DNA of 64,000 nucleotides, from NCBI RefSeq assembly GCF_000172415.1, contig NZ_ABLD01000004.1, positions 248,001 through 312,000 on the forward strand, given 5' to 3'. Position 1 is the stretch's first letter. Each line of letters starts with the position of its first letter. The notes beneath the pieces were generated by a model. It ran no database searches. It was not told the DNA's origin and saw only the letters and a list, made by a program, of their open reading frames with translations. Of this stretch, positions 55,005-64,000 are shown piece after piece. The DNA is from Paraburkholderia graminis C4D1M. GTDB lineage: Bacteria; Pseudomonadota; Gammaproteobacteria; Burkholderiales; Burkholderiaceae. Position numbers and translations under genes: made by a program.

Positions 55005-57857
55005 ATGAACAATAGCAATTCCAAATCAAGTTCCCGGCGCGCTCAGGCCGAACCGTTATCCTTGAGCCGGGCCAGCATGGCCGTGCTGCTGGCATTCACC
55101 GCCGCGCACGCGCATGCCGATGGCCTGTCAAACGGAAAGACCCCTCCGTCGCTGGCGCCCCTGCTTCCCGCGGAAGCCGGGCGCACGCCGCAATCGCTGC
55201 CCGACGCGACGATGACGCCCGCGCCGGACTCCACGGATGCCGCAGCGGGCGCCGTCAAAGTCGCGCAAGCCGGAGCATCGCCGGGCGTGGAGGCGGGCCG
55301 TCACCCCGCTTCGCTCGATAGCGGAGCCGTCAACACCGCGCATGCGGCGATGGCCTCGCGGCTCGCGCCCAGCGAGATCACCGCCTCCACTTCCACTTCC
55401 GCCGCCGCGCCCCAGGCCGTCGAGTTCAACTCGCAGTTCCTGACCGGCAGCGGCGCGGCGAACGTCGATATTTCGCGGTTCGACCAGGGCAACGTCGCGT
55501 TGCCGGGACACTACCGGGCGGCGCTCTATGTGAACGGTGTCTGGATTGGCGTAGCCGACGTCAACCTGCGTGAACTGAACGGCCAGAAACGCAACGTCCA
55601 GCCGACGTTCGACCGCGACCTGCTTACGCGCGCGGGCGTGGACCTGACGCGTCTCACCGACGCTGCACGCGCCAAGCTCGACAGCGCAGCGAATCAAGGC
55701 GCCGCGGCGCTGCTGCCGGACCTAATCCCGCAAGCGACGGCGAGTTTCGACGCGGGCGAGCAGCGCCTCGACGTGACCATTCCGCAGGCCATGATGAGCC
55801 GCAACGCACGCGGCTGGGTCGACCCCAAGTTCTGGGACGACGGCGTGCCGGCCGCAACGCTCCAGTACAACGCCAACCTGTATCACACGAACGGCAGCGG
55901 CCTGTCGACCACGCAGGGCTACCTGGGCATCAACGCGGGCGTGAACGTGGGCGCATGGCGCTTCCGTTATAACGGCAACGTCACGAGCGGCAACATGTCG
56001 GGCACGCATCTGCAAAGCATGCAGACGTACTTGCAACGCTCGTTCGAACCCATCAAGAGCCAGTTGACGATCGGCGATTCGTACACCGACGGTACGATCT
56101 TCGACAGCTTCGGTGTGCGCGGCGTCCAGCTCGCCACCGACGACCGCATGTATCCCGAGTCGCAGCGCGGCTATGCGCCGACCGTGCGTGGCATCGCGAA
56201 CAGCAATGCGAAGGTCGAGGTCAAGCAGAATGGCAACATCATCTACACGACCACGGTCGCGCCGGGGCCGTTCGAGATCAACGATCTTTATCCCACTGGC
56301 TATGGCGGCGACCTTCAGGTTGTCGTGACCGAAGCCGATGGCAGCCAGCATGCGTCGGCGGTTCCGTATGCGGCGCCGGTGAACGCGCTGCGCGAGGGTC
56401 GCTGGCGCTATAGCGCGGCGCTCGGACAGTACCGCAACACGAGTCTGCGGAACCATCCGGTCGTGTTCCAGGCCGGCGTGCAGCATGGCCTGAACAATTT
56501 CGTCACGTTGTATGGCGGGACGATCGTCGCCGAGAATTACATTTCCGGCGCCGTCGGCGCTGCGCTGGACACGCCGATTGGCGCGTTCGCGGCCGACCTG
56601 ACGCAGGCCAACTCGAACTTCAAGAACATTCCGGGCCGCAACGGACAAAGTTTGCGGATTTCGTATTCGCGCGTCATCGCGCCTACGGACACGAGCGTCA
56701 CGCTCGCCGCTTATCGCTACTCGACCAGCGGCTTCCTGGATGTGCAGGACGCGATGAATCTGCGCGACCTGGCGCTGCGCGGCATCCCGAATACGAACGG
56801 CGGCATCCAAAAAGGACGGCTTCAGCTCACGCTGAACCAGAACCTGAAGTCCTGGGGCTCCGTCTACGCTTCCGGCTACACGCAGAACTACTGGAACAAG
56901 CCGAATCGCGATACGTCGTTCCAGGTTGGCTACAACACGAACGTCGGCCGCGTCGGAGTGGGTGTGTCGGCGTCGCGGGAACTCGACATCAACACCACGC
57001 GCTGGAACAACCGCGTGATGCTGAACCTCAACATTCCGCTCGACATCGGTTCGAAAGTCGCCAACACGACGACGAGCTTCGCCCACGACTCGCGCGACAA
57101 CAGCAATCAGATTCAGGAAGCGTTCACGGGCGCAGCCGGCGTCGACAACGAGTTCAATTACGGCGTCTCGACGGGCTACGACTCGTCGAGCGGCAACGGC
57201 GGCAGCATCAACGCGAATGCGGGCTATCTGAGCCGGTACGCGCAGGTGCGCGGCAACGCCGGTTATTCGGGCGGCTACACGCAGGCCGGCGCAGGACTCT
57301 CCGGCACGATCGTCGCCTATCCGGGCGGCGTGGTGCTCTCGCCGCAGACCGGCGACATACTCGCGGTCATCGAAGCGAAGGACGCCGTGGGCGCGCGTGT
57401 TGCCACCGCGCCAGGCGTGCGCGTCGATGACAACGGACTCGCTGTCGTGGCCGGCATGCAGCCGTACTCGCTGAACACGGTCGAGATCGACACCAAGGGC
57501 CTGCCGATGGGCGTCGATCTGAAGAGCACCGAACAGCACTTTGCGCCGACAGCGGGTGCCGTCGTGCGCGTGAAGTTCGACACCGAGAATCGCGGCCAGG
57601 CGACGTTGCTGCGCCTCCGCCGTCCGAGCGGCGATCCGGTGCCGTTCGGCGCCGACGTGCTCGACGACAAGGGCAACAACGTCGGCACCGTTACGCAGGG
57701 TAGCCGCGCGATGTTCTACACGAAGGCAGTCACAGGCGAGTTGCTCGTCAAGTGGGGCCAGGGCGTTGGACAGTCGTGCAAGATCAGCTACGGACTGCCC
57801 GTCGCGCAAAGAGACAAGCCGGCGGCAACGGTGTTCTCGGAAAGCGTCTGCCAGTAA
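55005..57857 (+). CDS. Outer-membrane fimbrial usher (PapC/FimD family)
   Basis: The 950-aa protein forms the pore through which the fibre is assembled. The signal sequence (about 15-38) follows a Ser/Asn-rich start. Instead of starting directly with the chaperone-binding domain, it has a low-complexity spacer of about 100 residues, in which AGRTPQSLPDA and AGRHPASLDSG are repeats, before the usual first strand FNSQFL at 141. The pore with DSYTDGTIFDSFGVRG, the plug region and the C-terminal domains (KVEVKQNGNIIYTTTVAPGPFEINDLYPTG by key residues) follow; a terminal Cys (SVCQ) is typical. Confidence 0.93.
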   Translation: MNNSNSKSSSRRAQAEPLSLSRASMAVLLAFTAAHAHADGLSNGKTPPSLAPLLPAEAGRTPQSLPDATMTPAPDSTDAAAGAVKVAQAGASPGVEAGRHPASLDSGAVNTAHAAMASRLAPSEITASTSTSAAAPQAVEFNSQFLTGSGAANVDISRFDQGNVALPGHYRAALYVNGVWIGVADVNLRELNGQKRNVQPTFDRDLLTRAGVDLTRLTDAARAKLDSAANQGAAALLPDLIPQATASFDAGEQRLDVTIPQAMMSRNARGWVDPKFWDDGVPAATLQYNANLYHTNGSGLSTTQGYLGINAGVNVGAWRFRYNGNVTSGNMSGTHLQSMQTYLQRSFEPIKSQLTIGDSYTDGTIFDSFGVRGVQLATDDRMYPESQRGYAPTVRGIANSNAKVEVKQNGNIIYTTTVAPGPFEINDLYPTGYGGDLQVVVTEADGSQHASAVPYAAPVNALREGRWRYSAALGQYRNTSLRNHPVVFQAGVQHGLNNFVTLYGGTIVAENYISGAVGAALDTPIGAFAADLTQANSNFKNIPGRNGQSLRISYSRVIAPTDTSVTLAAYRYSTSGFLDVQDAMNLRDLALRGIPNTNGGIQKGRLQLTLNQNLKSWGSVYASGYTQNYWNKPNRDTSFQVGYNTNVGRVGVGVSASRELDINTTRWNNRVMLNLNIPLDIGSKVANTTTSFAHDSRDNSNQIQEAFTGAAGVDNEFNYGVSTGYDSSSGNGGSINANAGYLSRYAQVRGNAGYSGGYTQAGAGLSGTIVAYPGGVVLSPQTGDILAVIEAKDAVGARVATAPGVRVDDNGLAVVAGMQPYSLNTVEIDTKGLPMGVDLKSTEQHFAPTAGAVVRVKFDTENRGQATLLRLRRPSGDPVPFGADVLDDKGNNVGTVTQGSRAMFYTKAVTGELLVKWGQGVGQSCKISYGLPVAQRDKPAATVFSESVCQ

Positions 57858-58038
57858 ATCAGCGACCTGCGCTCGGGGGTCCCTTTCGCCCGTTCGTCCC
57901 TTTGCCAGGCGCTACGCGATCGCCTGGGACCTTCAGTCCAATGCTGCAGCGAAGAAAAGCGCCGCGCCGGGTTGAAGGTCGCAACAGAGCAACGTCGTCT
58001 GCGCGATGCACAGCGACACAATTTTGAAGGCTACTTCC

Positions 58039-59127
58039 ATGAACAATTGCAGACTTTCTACGGATCGGTCCGGGCTTAGGCAGTTACTGACGCTTTGCCT
58101 TGTAGCGGTCTTTTGGCTGATCGCGTCCCCGCAAGCCAGGGCCGACTCGTGTTCCGGCGTTAGCGGCACCACGTATCCGATTAATCTTCCTTCGGCAGTT
58201 ACTGTGCCTCGCGATACGCCGGTAGGTACTGTCATTACCGGCTGGACGGTAAGTAGCGGCAATTACATCGGCATGTGGTCCTGTACATTTGTCTCTGGAC
58301 AGTGGTGGGGTACCTTCGGCAAACCCATGCTTAGTTCGACGGGTACTACCACAAGCTATCAAGGACAGACGTACACGGTTTATTCGACGGGCTATCCCGG
58401 CATCGGCATGATTATCGGGTTCTCCGATGGTGAATCGTCTTGTGGTGGCTACTATTACGAGGGAGACATTGGGCAAAACAACGGCTCCTACTACGGTGCC
58501 GGCTGCTCTGTAGGAACCAGCACCAACGTCGGCGCGCAGGTGCAAGTCGCGCTTGTCAAGACCGGCCAGCCAAGCGCCGGCATGTTATCCGGGCTAACGA
58601 TCGCCCAAGCTTTACCCGGCGCAACCTACGCGGCCAGCGCCCGTACCGCTGCTGTCACTTACCCGGCTTACACTGTGTCGTTCACGACGCCCCCAGTCCA
58701 GATAATAAACGCCTCGTGCACGACTCCCGACGTCTCCATACCGCTCGGCACGTTTCCCACGACAGGCTTCACTGCGATCGGCCGAACGACCACTACCGCC
58801 AACTTCAGCATCAGTCTGAACAACTGCCCCGCCGGCATGAATTCGATCAAATACCGGATCGATCCGACGACGACCGTGCTGAACAGTTCGCAGTCGGTGG
58901 TGGCGCTCGACAGCACTTCGTCGGCCACAGGCGTCGGCGTGCAACTGCTCAACAGCGCCGGCTCGGCCGCGTTCCCGCTCAGCAGTCTGCAGACGTTCAG
59001 CGGCTATAGCTCGAGCACGGGCGGCAGTTATACGATTCCGCTGGCCGCACGTTACTACCAGACGAGCGCCACGGTTACGCCTGGTCCGGCCAATACGTCA
59101 ATGACCGTGACCATGCAATATCAGTGA
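58039..59127 (+). CDS. Two-domain fimbrial tip adhesin
   Basis: The 362-aa protein has a signal peptide ending ARA near 36, an N-terminal domain of about 180 residues rich in Gly, Ser, Tyr and Trp with three Cys (SGNYIGMWSCTFV, GESSCGGYYYEG, GAGCSVG), then a FimH-type pilin domain (about 240-362: NASCTTPDVSIPLGTF, LNNCPAGMNSIKY, ending TVTMQYQ). Receptor-binding domain plus pilin domain is the form of tip adhesins. The N-terminal domain has no family match I can name, so its ligand is unknown. An AAGG site precedes the start. Confidence 0.82.
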   Translation: MNNCRLSTDRSGLRQLLTLCLVAVFWLIASPQARADSCSGVSGTTYPINLPSAVTVPRDTPVGTVITGWTVSSGNYIGMWSCTFVSGQWWGTFGKPMLSSTGTTTSYQGQTYTVYSTGYPGIGMIIGFSDGESSCGGYYYEGDIGQNNGSYYGAGCSVGTSTNVGAQVQVALVKTGQPSAGMLSGLTIAQALPGATYAASARTAAVTYPAYTVSFTTPPVQIINASCTTPDVSIPLGTFPTTGFTAIGRTTTTANFSISLNNCPAGMNSIKYRIDPTTTVLNSSQSVVALDSTSSATGVGVQLLNSAGSAAFPLSSLQTFSGYSSSTGGSYTIPLAARYYQTSATVTPGPANTSMTVTMQYQ

Positions 59128-59285
59128 TTCCGCAGGCAGACAGGCGCGGCAACGCCGACGCAACGAACCGGACCTATGCAACGGTCCGGCTCATTGCACG
59201 TTTTGCAGCGACTCGACGCCCCGCAGGGCCGCATTTGCCAAACGACGCAGCGGCCCCTTCCATCCTCAAATTGAACAACCCGACC

Positions 59286-59822
59286 ATGCGAAAGATTTTG
59301 ATGCTCCTGGCCGCTTCCGCCGTGATCGCCGCGATGGGCGCGGGGTCCGCCGGGTCCGCCCTCGCGGCGGACGCGAACCTGAAGTTCACCGGTCTGATCA
59401 CGCAGCCGTCCTGCACCGTGGATAGCTCGACGGCCAATCAGACCATCAGTCTGGGCAGCGCGCCGATCATGAATTTTCCGGCGATCGGAAGCACCGGCAA
59501 CCCGACCGCATTCACTCTGAATCTCGTGAATTGCTCGCCGGGCACGGCGGTGACGATGTCGGTAGCGGGAACGATAGATACGGTTGCGAGCGTGTTGCAG
59601 AACACCGGTACTGCCACGCAGGTGGGCGTGCAGATTCTGAAGGCGGCCAGCGTGGGCGCGACGACGGGTACGCCCGTCACGCTCAACAGTACGAGTTCGC
59701 TCGGCACGGTCGACAACACCAATACGATGACGGTTCCGTTCGTCGCGCAGTTCTACCGGCTCGGTACTTTGACGGCCGGCTCCGTGACGACAACCGCAAC
59801 GGTCAACTTCACGTACAACTGA
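59286..59822 (+). CDS. Second fimbrial pilin (minor or alternative subunit)
   Basis: The 178-aa protein has a signal peptide (MRKILMLLAASAVIAAMGAGSAGSALA) and the FimA-type fold: KFTGLITQPSCTVDSS with Cys1, LNLVNCSPGT with Cys2, and the C-terminal strand TTTATVNFTYN with penultimate Tyr. It closes the cluster. Differences from the first pilin suggest a minor/adaptor role near the tip, but it could be an alternative major subunit. No obvious ribosome site. Confidence 0.85.
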   Translation: MRKILMLLAASAVIAAMGAGSAGSALAADANLKFTGLITQPSCTVDSSTANQTISLGSAPIMNFPAIGSTGNPTAFTLNLVNCSPGTAVTMSVAGTIDTVASVLQNTGTATQVGVQILKAASVGATTGTPVTLNSTSSLGTVDNTNTMTVPFVAQFYRLGTLTAGSVTTTATVNFTYN

Positions 59823-59946
59823 TCGGCTGCGTCAGTCGATCAGGTCGATCAGATGGATCAGCAGGCGCCGCATCGACCGGCGCCGCTCTGCCTTGTGAAT
59901 ATCGGCCGGATGGCGCGCGAGCCGCGCGCCAGTTCCTGCAAACCCG

Positions 59947-60201
59947 TCAGGTCTGCGGGATCTCGATCTTGACCTCGAGCACCTCGAGGTCGTCCTGACG
60001 CTCGAGGCTCACGCGGATGTCGTCATCCGAGATCCTCACGTACTTCGAAATCACGGCCACCAGTTCGCGTTGCAACGCAGGCAGATAATCGGCGGGAGCA
60101 TGACCGCCGGCGCGCTCGTGCGCGATGATCAACTGCAGGCGTTCCTTCGCTACCGACGCGGATTTCTTCTTCTCGCCCAGCAAAAACGAAAGAATCGACA
60201 T
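59947..60201 (-). CDS. minE: Cell division topological specificity factor MinE
   Basis: The 84-aa protein has the membrane-binding N-terminus [25 protein letters not shown], where the MinD-contact helix is found, and the dimeric anti-MinCD domain [23 protein letters not shown]. It drives pole-to-pole oscillation of MinCD and keeps the Z ring at midcell. It lies 14 bp after minD, and the minC-minD-minE order is that of all Proteobacteria. It converges on the fimbrial cluster. Confidence 0.97.
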   Translation of the reverse strand: MSILSFLLGEKKKSASVAKERLQLIIAHERAGGHAPADYLPALQRELVAVISKYVRISDDDIRVSLERQDDLEVLEVKIEIPQT

Positions 60202-60215
60202 AACGTGCGCTCCCC

Positions 60216-61031
60216 TTACTTGGTGCCGAAGAGGCGCTGCAGCAGCCCGGGCTTCTGGTAATCGGTAAAGCGAAGCGATTTCTGCTCGCCGAGAAAACGC
60301 GATACGACGTCTTTGTAGGCTTCCGCCACGTCGGTGCCGTCGAGGTGCACGGCCGGCAGGCCCTGGTTCGACGCGTGCAGCACCGCTTCCGATTCCGGAA
60401 TCACGCCGATCAGGTCAATACGCAAGATTTCCTGGATGTCCGTCAACGACAGCATCTCGCCTTCGCTCACACGCTTCGGGTTGTAGCGCGTGATGAGGAG
60501 ATGCTCCTTGATCGGCTCCTTGCCTTCAATTGCACGCTTGGTTTTCGACGACAGAATGCCGAGGATGCGGTCCGAGTCACGCACCGACGACACTTCCGGG
60601 TTCGTCACGATCAGCGCTTCGTCGGCGAAATGCATGGCGAGCAGCGCGCCCGATTCGATACCGGCCGGCGAGTCGCACACGATGAACTCGAAGTCCATCG
60701 CGATCAGATCGTTGATGACCTTCTCGACGCCTTCCATGGTCAGCGCGTCTTTGTCACGCGTCTGCGAAGCCGGCAGGATAAAGAGGTTCTCGCACTTCTT
60801 GTCCTTGATCAGCGCCTGGTTCAGATTCGCTTCGCCCTGAATCACGTTGATCAGGTCGTACACGACGCGGCGCTCGCAGCCCATGATGAGATCGAGATTG
60901 CGCAGGCCGACGTCGAAGTCGATCACGGCGGTCTTGCTGCCCCGCAACGCGAGGGCCGATGCAAAACTCGCGCTCGTGGTCGTCTTGCCCACGCCACCCT
61001 TGCCCGATGTCACCACAATGATTTTTGCCAT
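60216..61031 (-). CDS. minD: Septum-site determining ATPase MinD
   Basis: The 271-aa ParA-like ATPase has a deviant Walker [12 protein letters not shown] (residues about 9-19), Walker A' Asp in [12 protein letters not shown], and [13 protein letters not shown] as the B motif. The C-terminal amphipathic helix ([12 protein letters not shown]) targets the membrane when ATP is bound. It recruits MinC and is displaced by MinE. It starts 114 bp after the minC stop. Confidence 0.97.
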   Translation of the reverse strand: MAKIIVVTSGKGGVGKTTTSASFASALALRGSKTAVIDFDVGLRNLDLIMGCERRVVYDLINVIQGEANLNQALIKDKKCENLFILPASQTRDKDALTMEGVEKVINDLIAMDFEFIVCDSPAGIESGALLAMHFADEALIVTNPEVSSVRDSDRILGILSSKTKRAIEGKEPIKEHLLITRYNPKRVSEGEMLSLTDIQEILRIDLIGVIPESEAVLHASNQGLPAVHLDGTDVAEAYKDVVSRFLGEQKSLRFTDYQKPGLLQRLFGTK

Positions 61032-61144
61032 TACCCTTACCTTGTGTTCGTCAAATTCGTCAATTATGTGCGGCCATATTTCGAGCAGAACGCCGCGCGC
61101 CGCAAAGCTCCAGGACGGCGCGATTCACAGCGTGCTTTCCGCGT

Positions 61145-61999
61145 TCAAGTGAGCCGCAATGGTTCGATCATCAACTTTTCTTCTTCGAGCCAGATCTGCA
61201 CCGGTTTGCCGAGTACATCGGCCGGCAGCGGGTTCTCTGTCGTTCGATAGATGCCCGCGATCGAGATCAGTTCCGGTTCGAGACACGTACAGAAAATGCG
61301 CGCGTCGTGGTTGCCCTGCACGCCGGCAAGCGCGCGGCCGCGCAACGGCGCATAGATATGGATATTGCCTTCCGCGATGACTTCCGCGCCGTAGCTGACC
61401 AGCCCGAGCACCACGAGATCGCCCTTTGCGTAGATGCGCTGGCCGGAACGCAGCGGCTTTTCGACCACCATCGTTTGCGAAGACGTGGCAAGACGCACCG
61501 GCTCGGCGGCGGGCGCAGGTTCGAGCGATGCGCTTGCCGTCGCGCCCGATGCTGCGTTCGTGGCTGCCGTGCTTGCTGCGCTTGCTGCGTTTACCGTGCT
61601 TGCTGCGCCGTTCGCGGCTTCGCCCGAATCCGCCGTGGACGTGCTCGCCGATTCTTCGTCAGCGGGCTTCGCGGCCGCGCCGCGGCGGTCGCGCGCTTCG
61701 AGGAGCGGCAACGCCGATTCCGTCGCCCACGACTGCTGCGTGTCAGCGACCACGCCGACCGGACGCATGCGCACGCTGTCGAGCAGTTGCGCGATCTCGG
61801 CGAGCGGCACGCGCTCGTTTTCCGCGAGACGGCGCACGTCGATCGCGACGACGTCGTTAGCGAAAAATTCGGGGGTCGCCTCGAAGCGCCGGGTCAGCTC
61901 GGCACGCATGGCATCGAGGTCGGTTGTCTTGACCACAAAGAGGAGCGTGTCGACGGAACCGCTGCGAAGTTCGAAAAAGGGCGATTTCTTGGGCGACAT
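61145..61999 (-). CDS. minC: Septum-site determining protein MinC
   Basis: The 284-aa FtsZ inhibitor has an N-terminal domain (about 5-105: [19 protein letters not shown]) and a C-terminal beta-helix that binds MinD ([30 protein letters not shown] by key residues, with [16 protein letters not shown]). Between them lies a linker of about 65 residues made almost only of Ala, Ser, Thr and Glu, longer than in E. coli. ATG 61999 begins MSPKKSPFF; the TTG at 62011 adds four residues. Confidence 0.95.
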   Translation of the reverse strand: MSPKKSPFFELRSGSVDTLLFVVKTTDLDAMRAELTRRFEATPEFFANDVVAIDVRRLAENERVPLAEIAQLLDSVRMRPVGVVADTQQSWATESALPLLEARDRRGAAAKPADEESASTSTADSGEAANGAASTVNAASAASTAATNAASGATASASLEPAPAAEPVRLATSSQTMVVEKPLRSGQRIYAKGDLVVLGLVSYGAEVIAEGNIHIYAPLRGRALAGVQGNHDARIFCTCLEPELISIAGIYRTTENPLPADVLGKPVQIWLEEEKLMIEPLRLT

Positions 62000-62269
62000 A
62001 GCGTTCGGCAAAAAATTTTGCGTATTTTACAGGCGTCCACGCGTGCGGCGAGATTTTTTGCCCGCGCGCGCGGCGCTATGCGCGTGTTGTGCATGTTGCG
62101 CGAGCAGAAACGATCACGCCGCGCCGCGCAAGAACGGGCGAGGCAGGACATCTGTGGAGATACGGCTGCGGATGCGAGCAGGGAAGCAACAGAACGCGCA
62201 ACGGAAACGCACAACAGAACCGCGCAAGGGATCCGGAACGGGCGGCAAACTGCTGCGCCGCTCGGCGGA

Positions 62270-62803
62270 TCACGAGTCAACTGCGGGTGACGTGGACGGC
62301 ACGTGGCGAACCAGCAGGCTTTCGACCTGTTCCGGCGCGCGCGTGACGCGCCGATGTTCGCCGGTCGGTCCGAAACCGAGCGCTTCGTAAAAGCGCATGG
62401 CGGTGCGATTCGAGTCGGCGACCCATGCGTAAATTTCGGCGGCGCCTTCGTTGGCGAGCCAGCCGCTAGCGGTGTCGACCAGCAACTCTCCGCCACGCAG
62501 ATGACGAACCGCCGGCGCCACCCACAACTCGCAAACGAATGCGCGGCGCTCGGGAGTCTCTTCGAAATGCGCCTCGATGAGTCCCGCCGGATGACCCTCG
62601 GTATAGAGAATAAAAGTGCTGACGGTAAGAGAAACCGCGTGCTTCGCGGCGATGACGTCAAAGCTGGCGGCGTCCGCGGACAAGGCGTCCTCTAGCGTCG
62701 CGCCGAAGGCATAAGGCGCCTCTCGCAGCGACGCAGTACGGAGTTCGCGAAAAACAGCGCCCTGATCAGCGGCGATACGGCGAACGGTCAATGACGGACT
62801 CAT
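62270..62803 (-). CDS. GNAT family N-acetyltransferase
   Basis: The 177-aa protein has the GNAT core: VRRIAADQGAVFRELR at the start, FVCELWVAPAVRHLRGGELLVDTA as the acetyl-CoA binding motif A (with an altered R-x-x-G-x-G/A loop, RHLRGGELL) and NRTAMRFYEALGFGPTG as motif B. Substrate unknown. It lies between map and minC on the same strand but with gaps of about 185 and 270 bp, so it may be monocistronic. Confidence 0.88.
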   Translation of the reverse strand: MSPSLTVRRIAADQGAVFRELRTASLREAPYAFGATLEDALSADAASFDVIAAKHAVSLTVSTFILYTEGHPAGLIEAHFEETPERRAFVCELWVAPAVRHLRGGELLVDTASGWLANEGAAEIYAWVADSNRTAMRFYEALGFGPTGEHRRVTRAPEQVESLLVRHVPSTSPAVDS

Positions 62804-62987
62804 GCAGACGAAAACCCCTTGAAGCCTTAAGGCGTAGCTTTAACCGAACCGGCGCGCGAGTCAAATCATTCTTTGCCGGGGGATCTTATCGCGTGAGCCG
62901 GTTCTGGCAAAGCGCGCATCGAGTTCTCAGCATTTGCCGCGCCCGGTGTCTGTGAGCTCGACCCACTCGCGATGGAAGCGTTTCGGG

Positions 62988-63773
62988 CTAAGGCGCCTCG
63001 TAGCTGCCGGTGCCGTCCGGCCAGGGCGTGAGGAGTTCGTAGCCGTCGTCGGTGACGGCGATCATGTGTTCCCATTGCGCCGACAGCGAGCGGTCTTTCG
63101 TGACCACGGTCCAGCCGTCGCGCAAGACGGTGGTGCCGGCGCGGCCTGCGTTGATCATCGGCTCGATGGTGAAGACCATGCCGGGCTTCAGACGCACGCC
63201 CTGCCCCGGCTGACCGTAATGCAGAATCTGCGGGTCCTCGTGATAGACCTTGCCGATGCCGTGGCCGCAATAGTCGCGCACGATCGAAAAGCCGTCGCGC
63301 TGCGCGACCTTCTGAATCGCATGGCCGATGTCGCCGAGCGTCGCGCCCGGCTTCACTTCGCGGATGCCCGCGAGCATCGCTTCATACGTCGTGTCGATCA
63401 GTTGACGCGCGACCGTGCTTGGCTCGCCGACGCAATACATGCGGCTCGTGTCGCCGAAGTAGCCGTCCTTGATGATCGCGACGTCGATGTTGATGATGTC
63501 GCCGTCCTTGAGCACTTCGTTGCGGTTCGGAATGCCGTGGCAGACCGCCTGATTCACGGACGTGCACACCGTCTTCGGAAAACCCAGATAGCCGACGTTC
63601 GCCGGAATCGACTTTTGCGTATTGACGATGTAGTCGTTGCACAGTGCGTCCAGCTCGTCGGTGGAGACACCGGCCTTCACGTGCTCGCCGATCATGGCCA
63701 GCACGTCGGCCGCGAGGCGGCCTGAAATACGCAGCCTGGCGATGTCTTCGGGAGTCTTGTAGGTAATGGCCAT
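62988..63773 (-). CDS. map: Methionine aminopeptidase, type I
   Basis: The 261-aa enzyme removes the initiator Met. Every metal ligand is in the same numbered place as in E. coli: Asp97 (NIDVAI), Asp108 (FGDTS), His171 (GHGIG), Glu204 (TIEPMIN) and Glu235 (WEHMI); His79 (AVCHGIPN) is the catalytic base. ATG 63773 begins MAITYKTPEDIA; the open frame reaches 63824 without similarity. In Burkholderiales map lies next to and divergent from rpsB-tsf, which would begin beyond the right edge of the window. Confidence 0.96.
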   Translation of the reverse strand: MAITYKTPEDIARLRISGRLAADVLAMIGEHVKAGVSTDELDALCNDYIVNTQKSIPANVGYLGFPKTVCTSVNQAVCHGIPNRNEVLKDGDIINIDVAIIKDGYFGDTSRMYCVGEPSTVARQLIDTTYEAMLAGIREVKPGATLGDIGHAIQKVAQRDGFSIVRDYCGHGIGKVYHEDPQILHYGQPGQGVRLKPGMVFTIEPMINAGRAGTTVLRDGWTVVTKDRSLSAQWEHMIAVTDDGYELLTPWPDGTGSYEAP

Positions 63774-64000
63774 GAATTCGGTCGATGGGTTCGAAGGTAG
63801 GTCGATATTCAATCGAACGGCCAATTGTACAGAGGATCGCGGAGGGGTCGGGGGAATGGGGGGTGCGGGCGTTTGTATCGCGAGCGTGGGGGATTAAACG
63901 GGCAACGCCTGGTGAGCACTCGAAGAGTGCCGAGAAACTCTTCGCTCGCTTGTTGCGTAGCGCGCGGACGTGATCGCCGCGCTATCGTTCGACGTACTCA
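63774..64000. other. Upstream region of map, to window edge
   Basis: No gene is supported in these 227 bases. CCAATTGTACAGAGG near 63820-63835 is the most AT-rich spot and may hold the map promoter. The region may also carry the promoter of a divergent ribosomal gene beyond the edge. Confidence 0.35.

Noticed and set aside
55722..57809. 695-codon minus-strand frame inside the usher gene
   Set aside because: Shadow of the usher, Arg/Val/His-rich and without any start signal.

Overview
This GC-rich window is most likely chromosomal DNA of a Burkholderia sensu lato species (Burkholderia, Paraburkholderia or Caballeronia). The pointers are the fused hemD-hemX gene in a hemC-hemDX-hemY operon divergent from ppc, minCDE, a map gene, a Burkholderia-type porin, GlnB beside a two-domain NadE, and strong GC bias at third codon positions. 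No rRNA, tRNA, CRISPR array or complete insertion sequence was seen.

Layout. 1-5.2 kb: an edge-truncated Spy/CpxP-like protein, a pirin, and a hisJ-hisQ-hisM-hisP type amino-acid importer. 5.2-14 kb: porin, glnB, nadE, a FemAB/GNAT-like protein, a GIY-YIG protein, a FUSC exporter and ppa. 14.2-20.6 kb: an aldehyde dehydrogenase-SDR-MFS catabolic set, an unknown protein, and a LysR gene divergent from a glutathione S-transferase. 20.7-25.6 kb: a four-gene ABC exporter (HlyD adaptor, ATPase, two permeases) and a DUF3303 protein. 26-28.6 kb: a TPR membrane protein, a GH108 muramidase and a 3-TM holin-like protein, resembling a domesticated phage lysis unit.

28.7-36 kb is accessory DNA of mixed, partly lower GC. 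It carries four stand-alone PD-(D/E)XK nuclease-like proteins. One of them appears to sit in a single integron gene cassette: its R' and R'' boxes are exactly complementary, its stop codon lies inside R'', and there is no integrase in view. The region also has two HEPN-motif proteins, one in a tight pair with a nuclease behind a membrane coiled-coil protein. A probable C4-type antisense RNA with its target sequence lies in front of a small phage-like gene. This is the best place to look for an undescribed defence or conflict system.

36-50.5 kb is mostly core: hemY, hemDX, hemC, ppc, a SAM methyltransferase divergent from an XRE/MmyB-type regulator across a 12-bp palindrome, argH, a TonB-domain lipoprotein, an MHS-family transporter and two tiny membrane-associated proteins. 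51-60 kb holds a ClC chloride channel and a complete chaperone-usher fimbrial cluster (pilin, chaperone, usher, tip adhesin, second pilin). 60-64 kb has minE, minD and minC (minus strand), a GNAT acetyltransferase and map.
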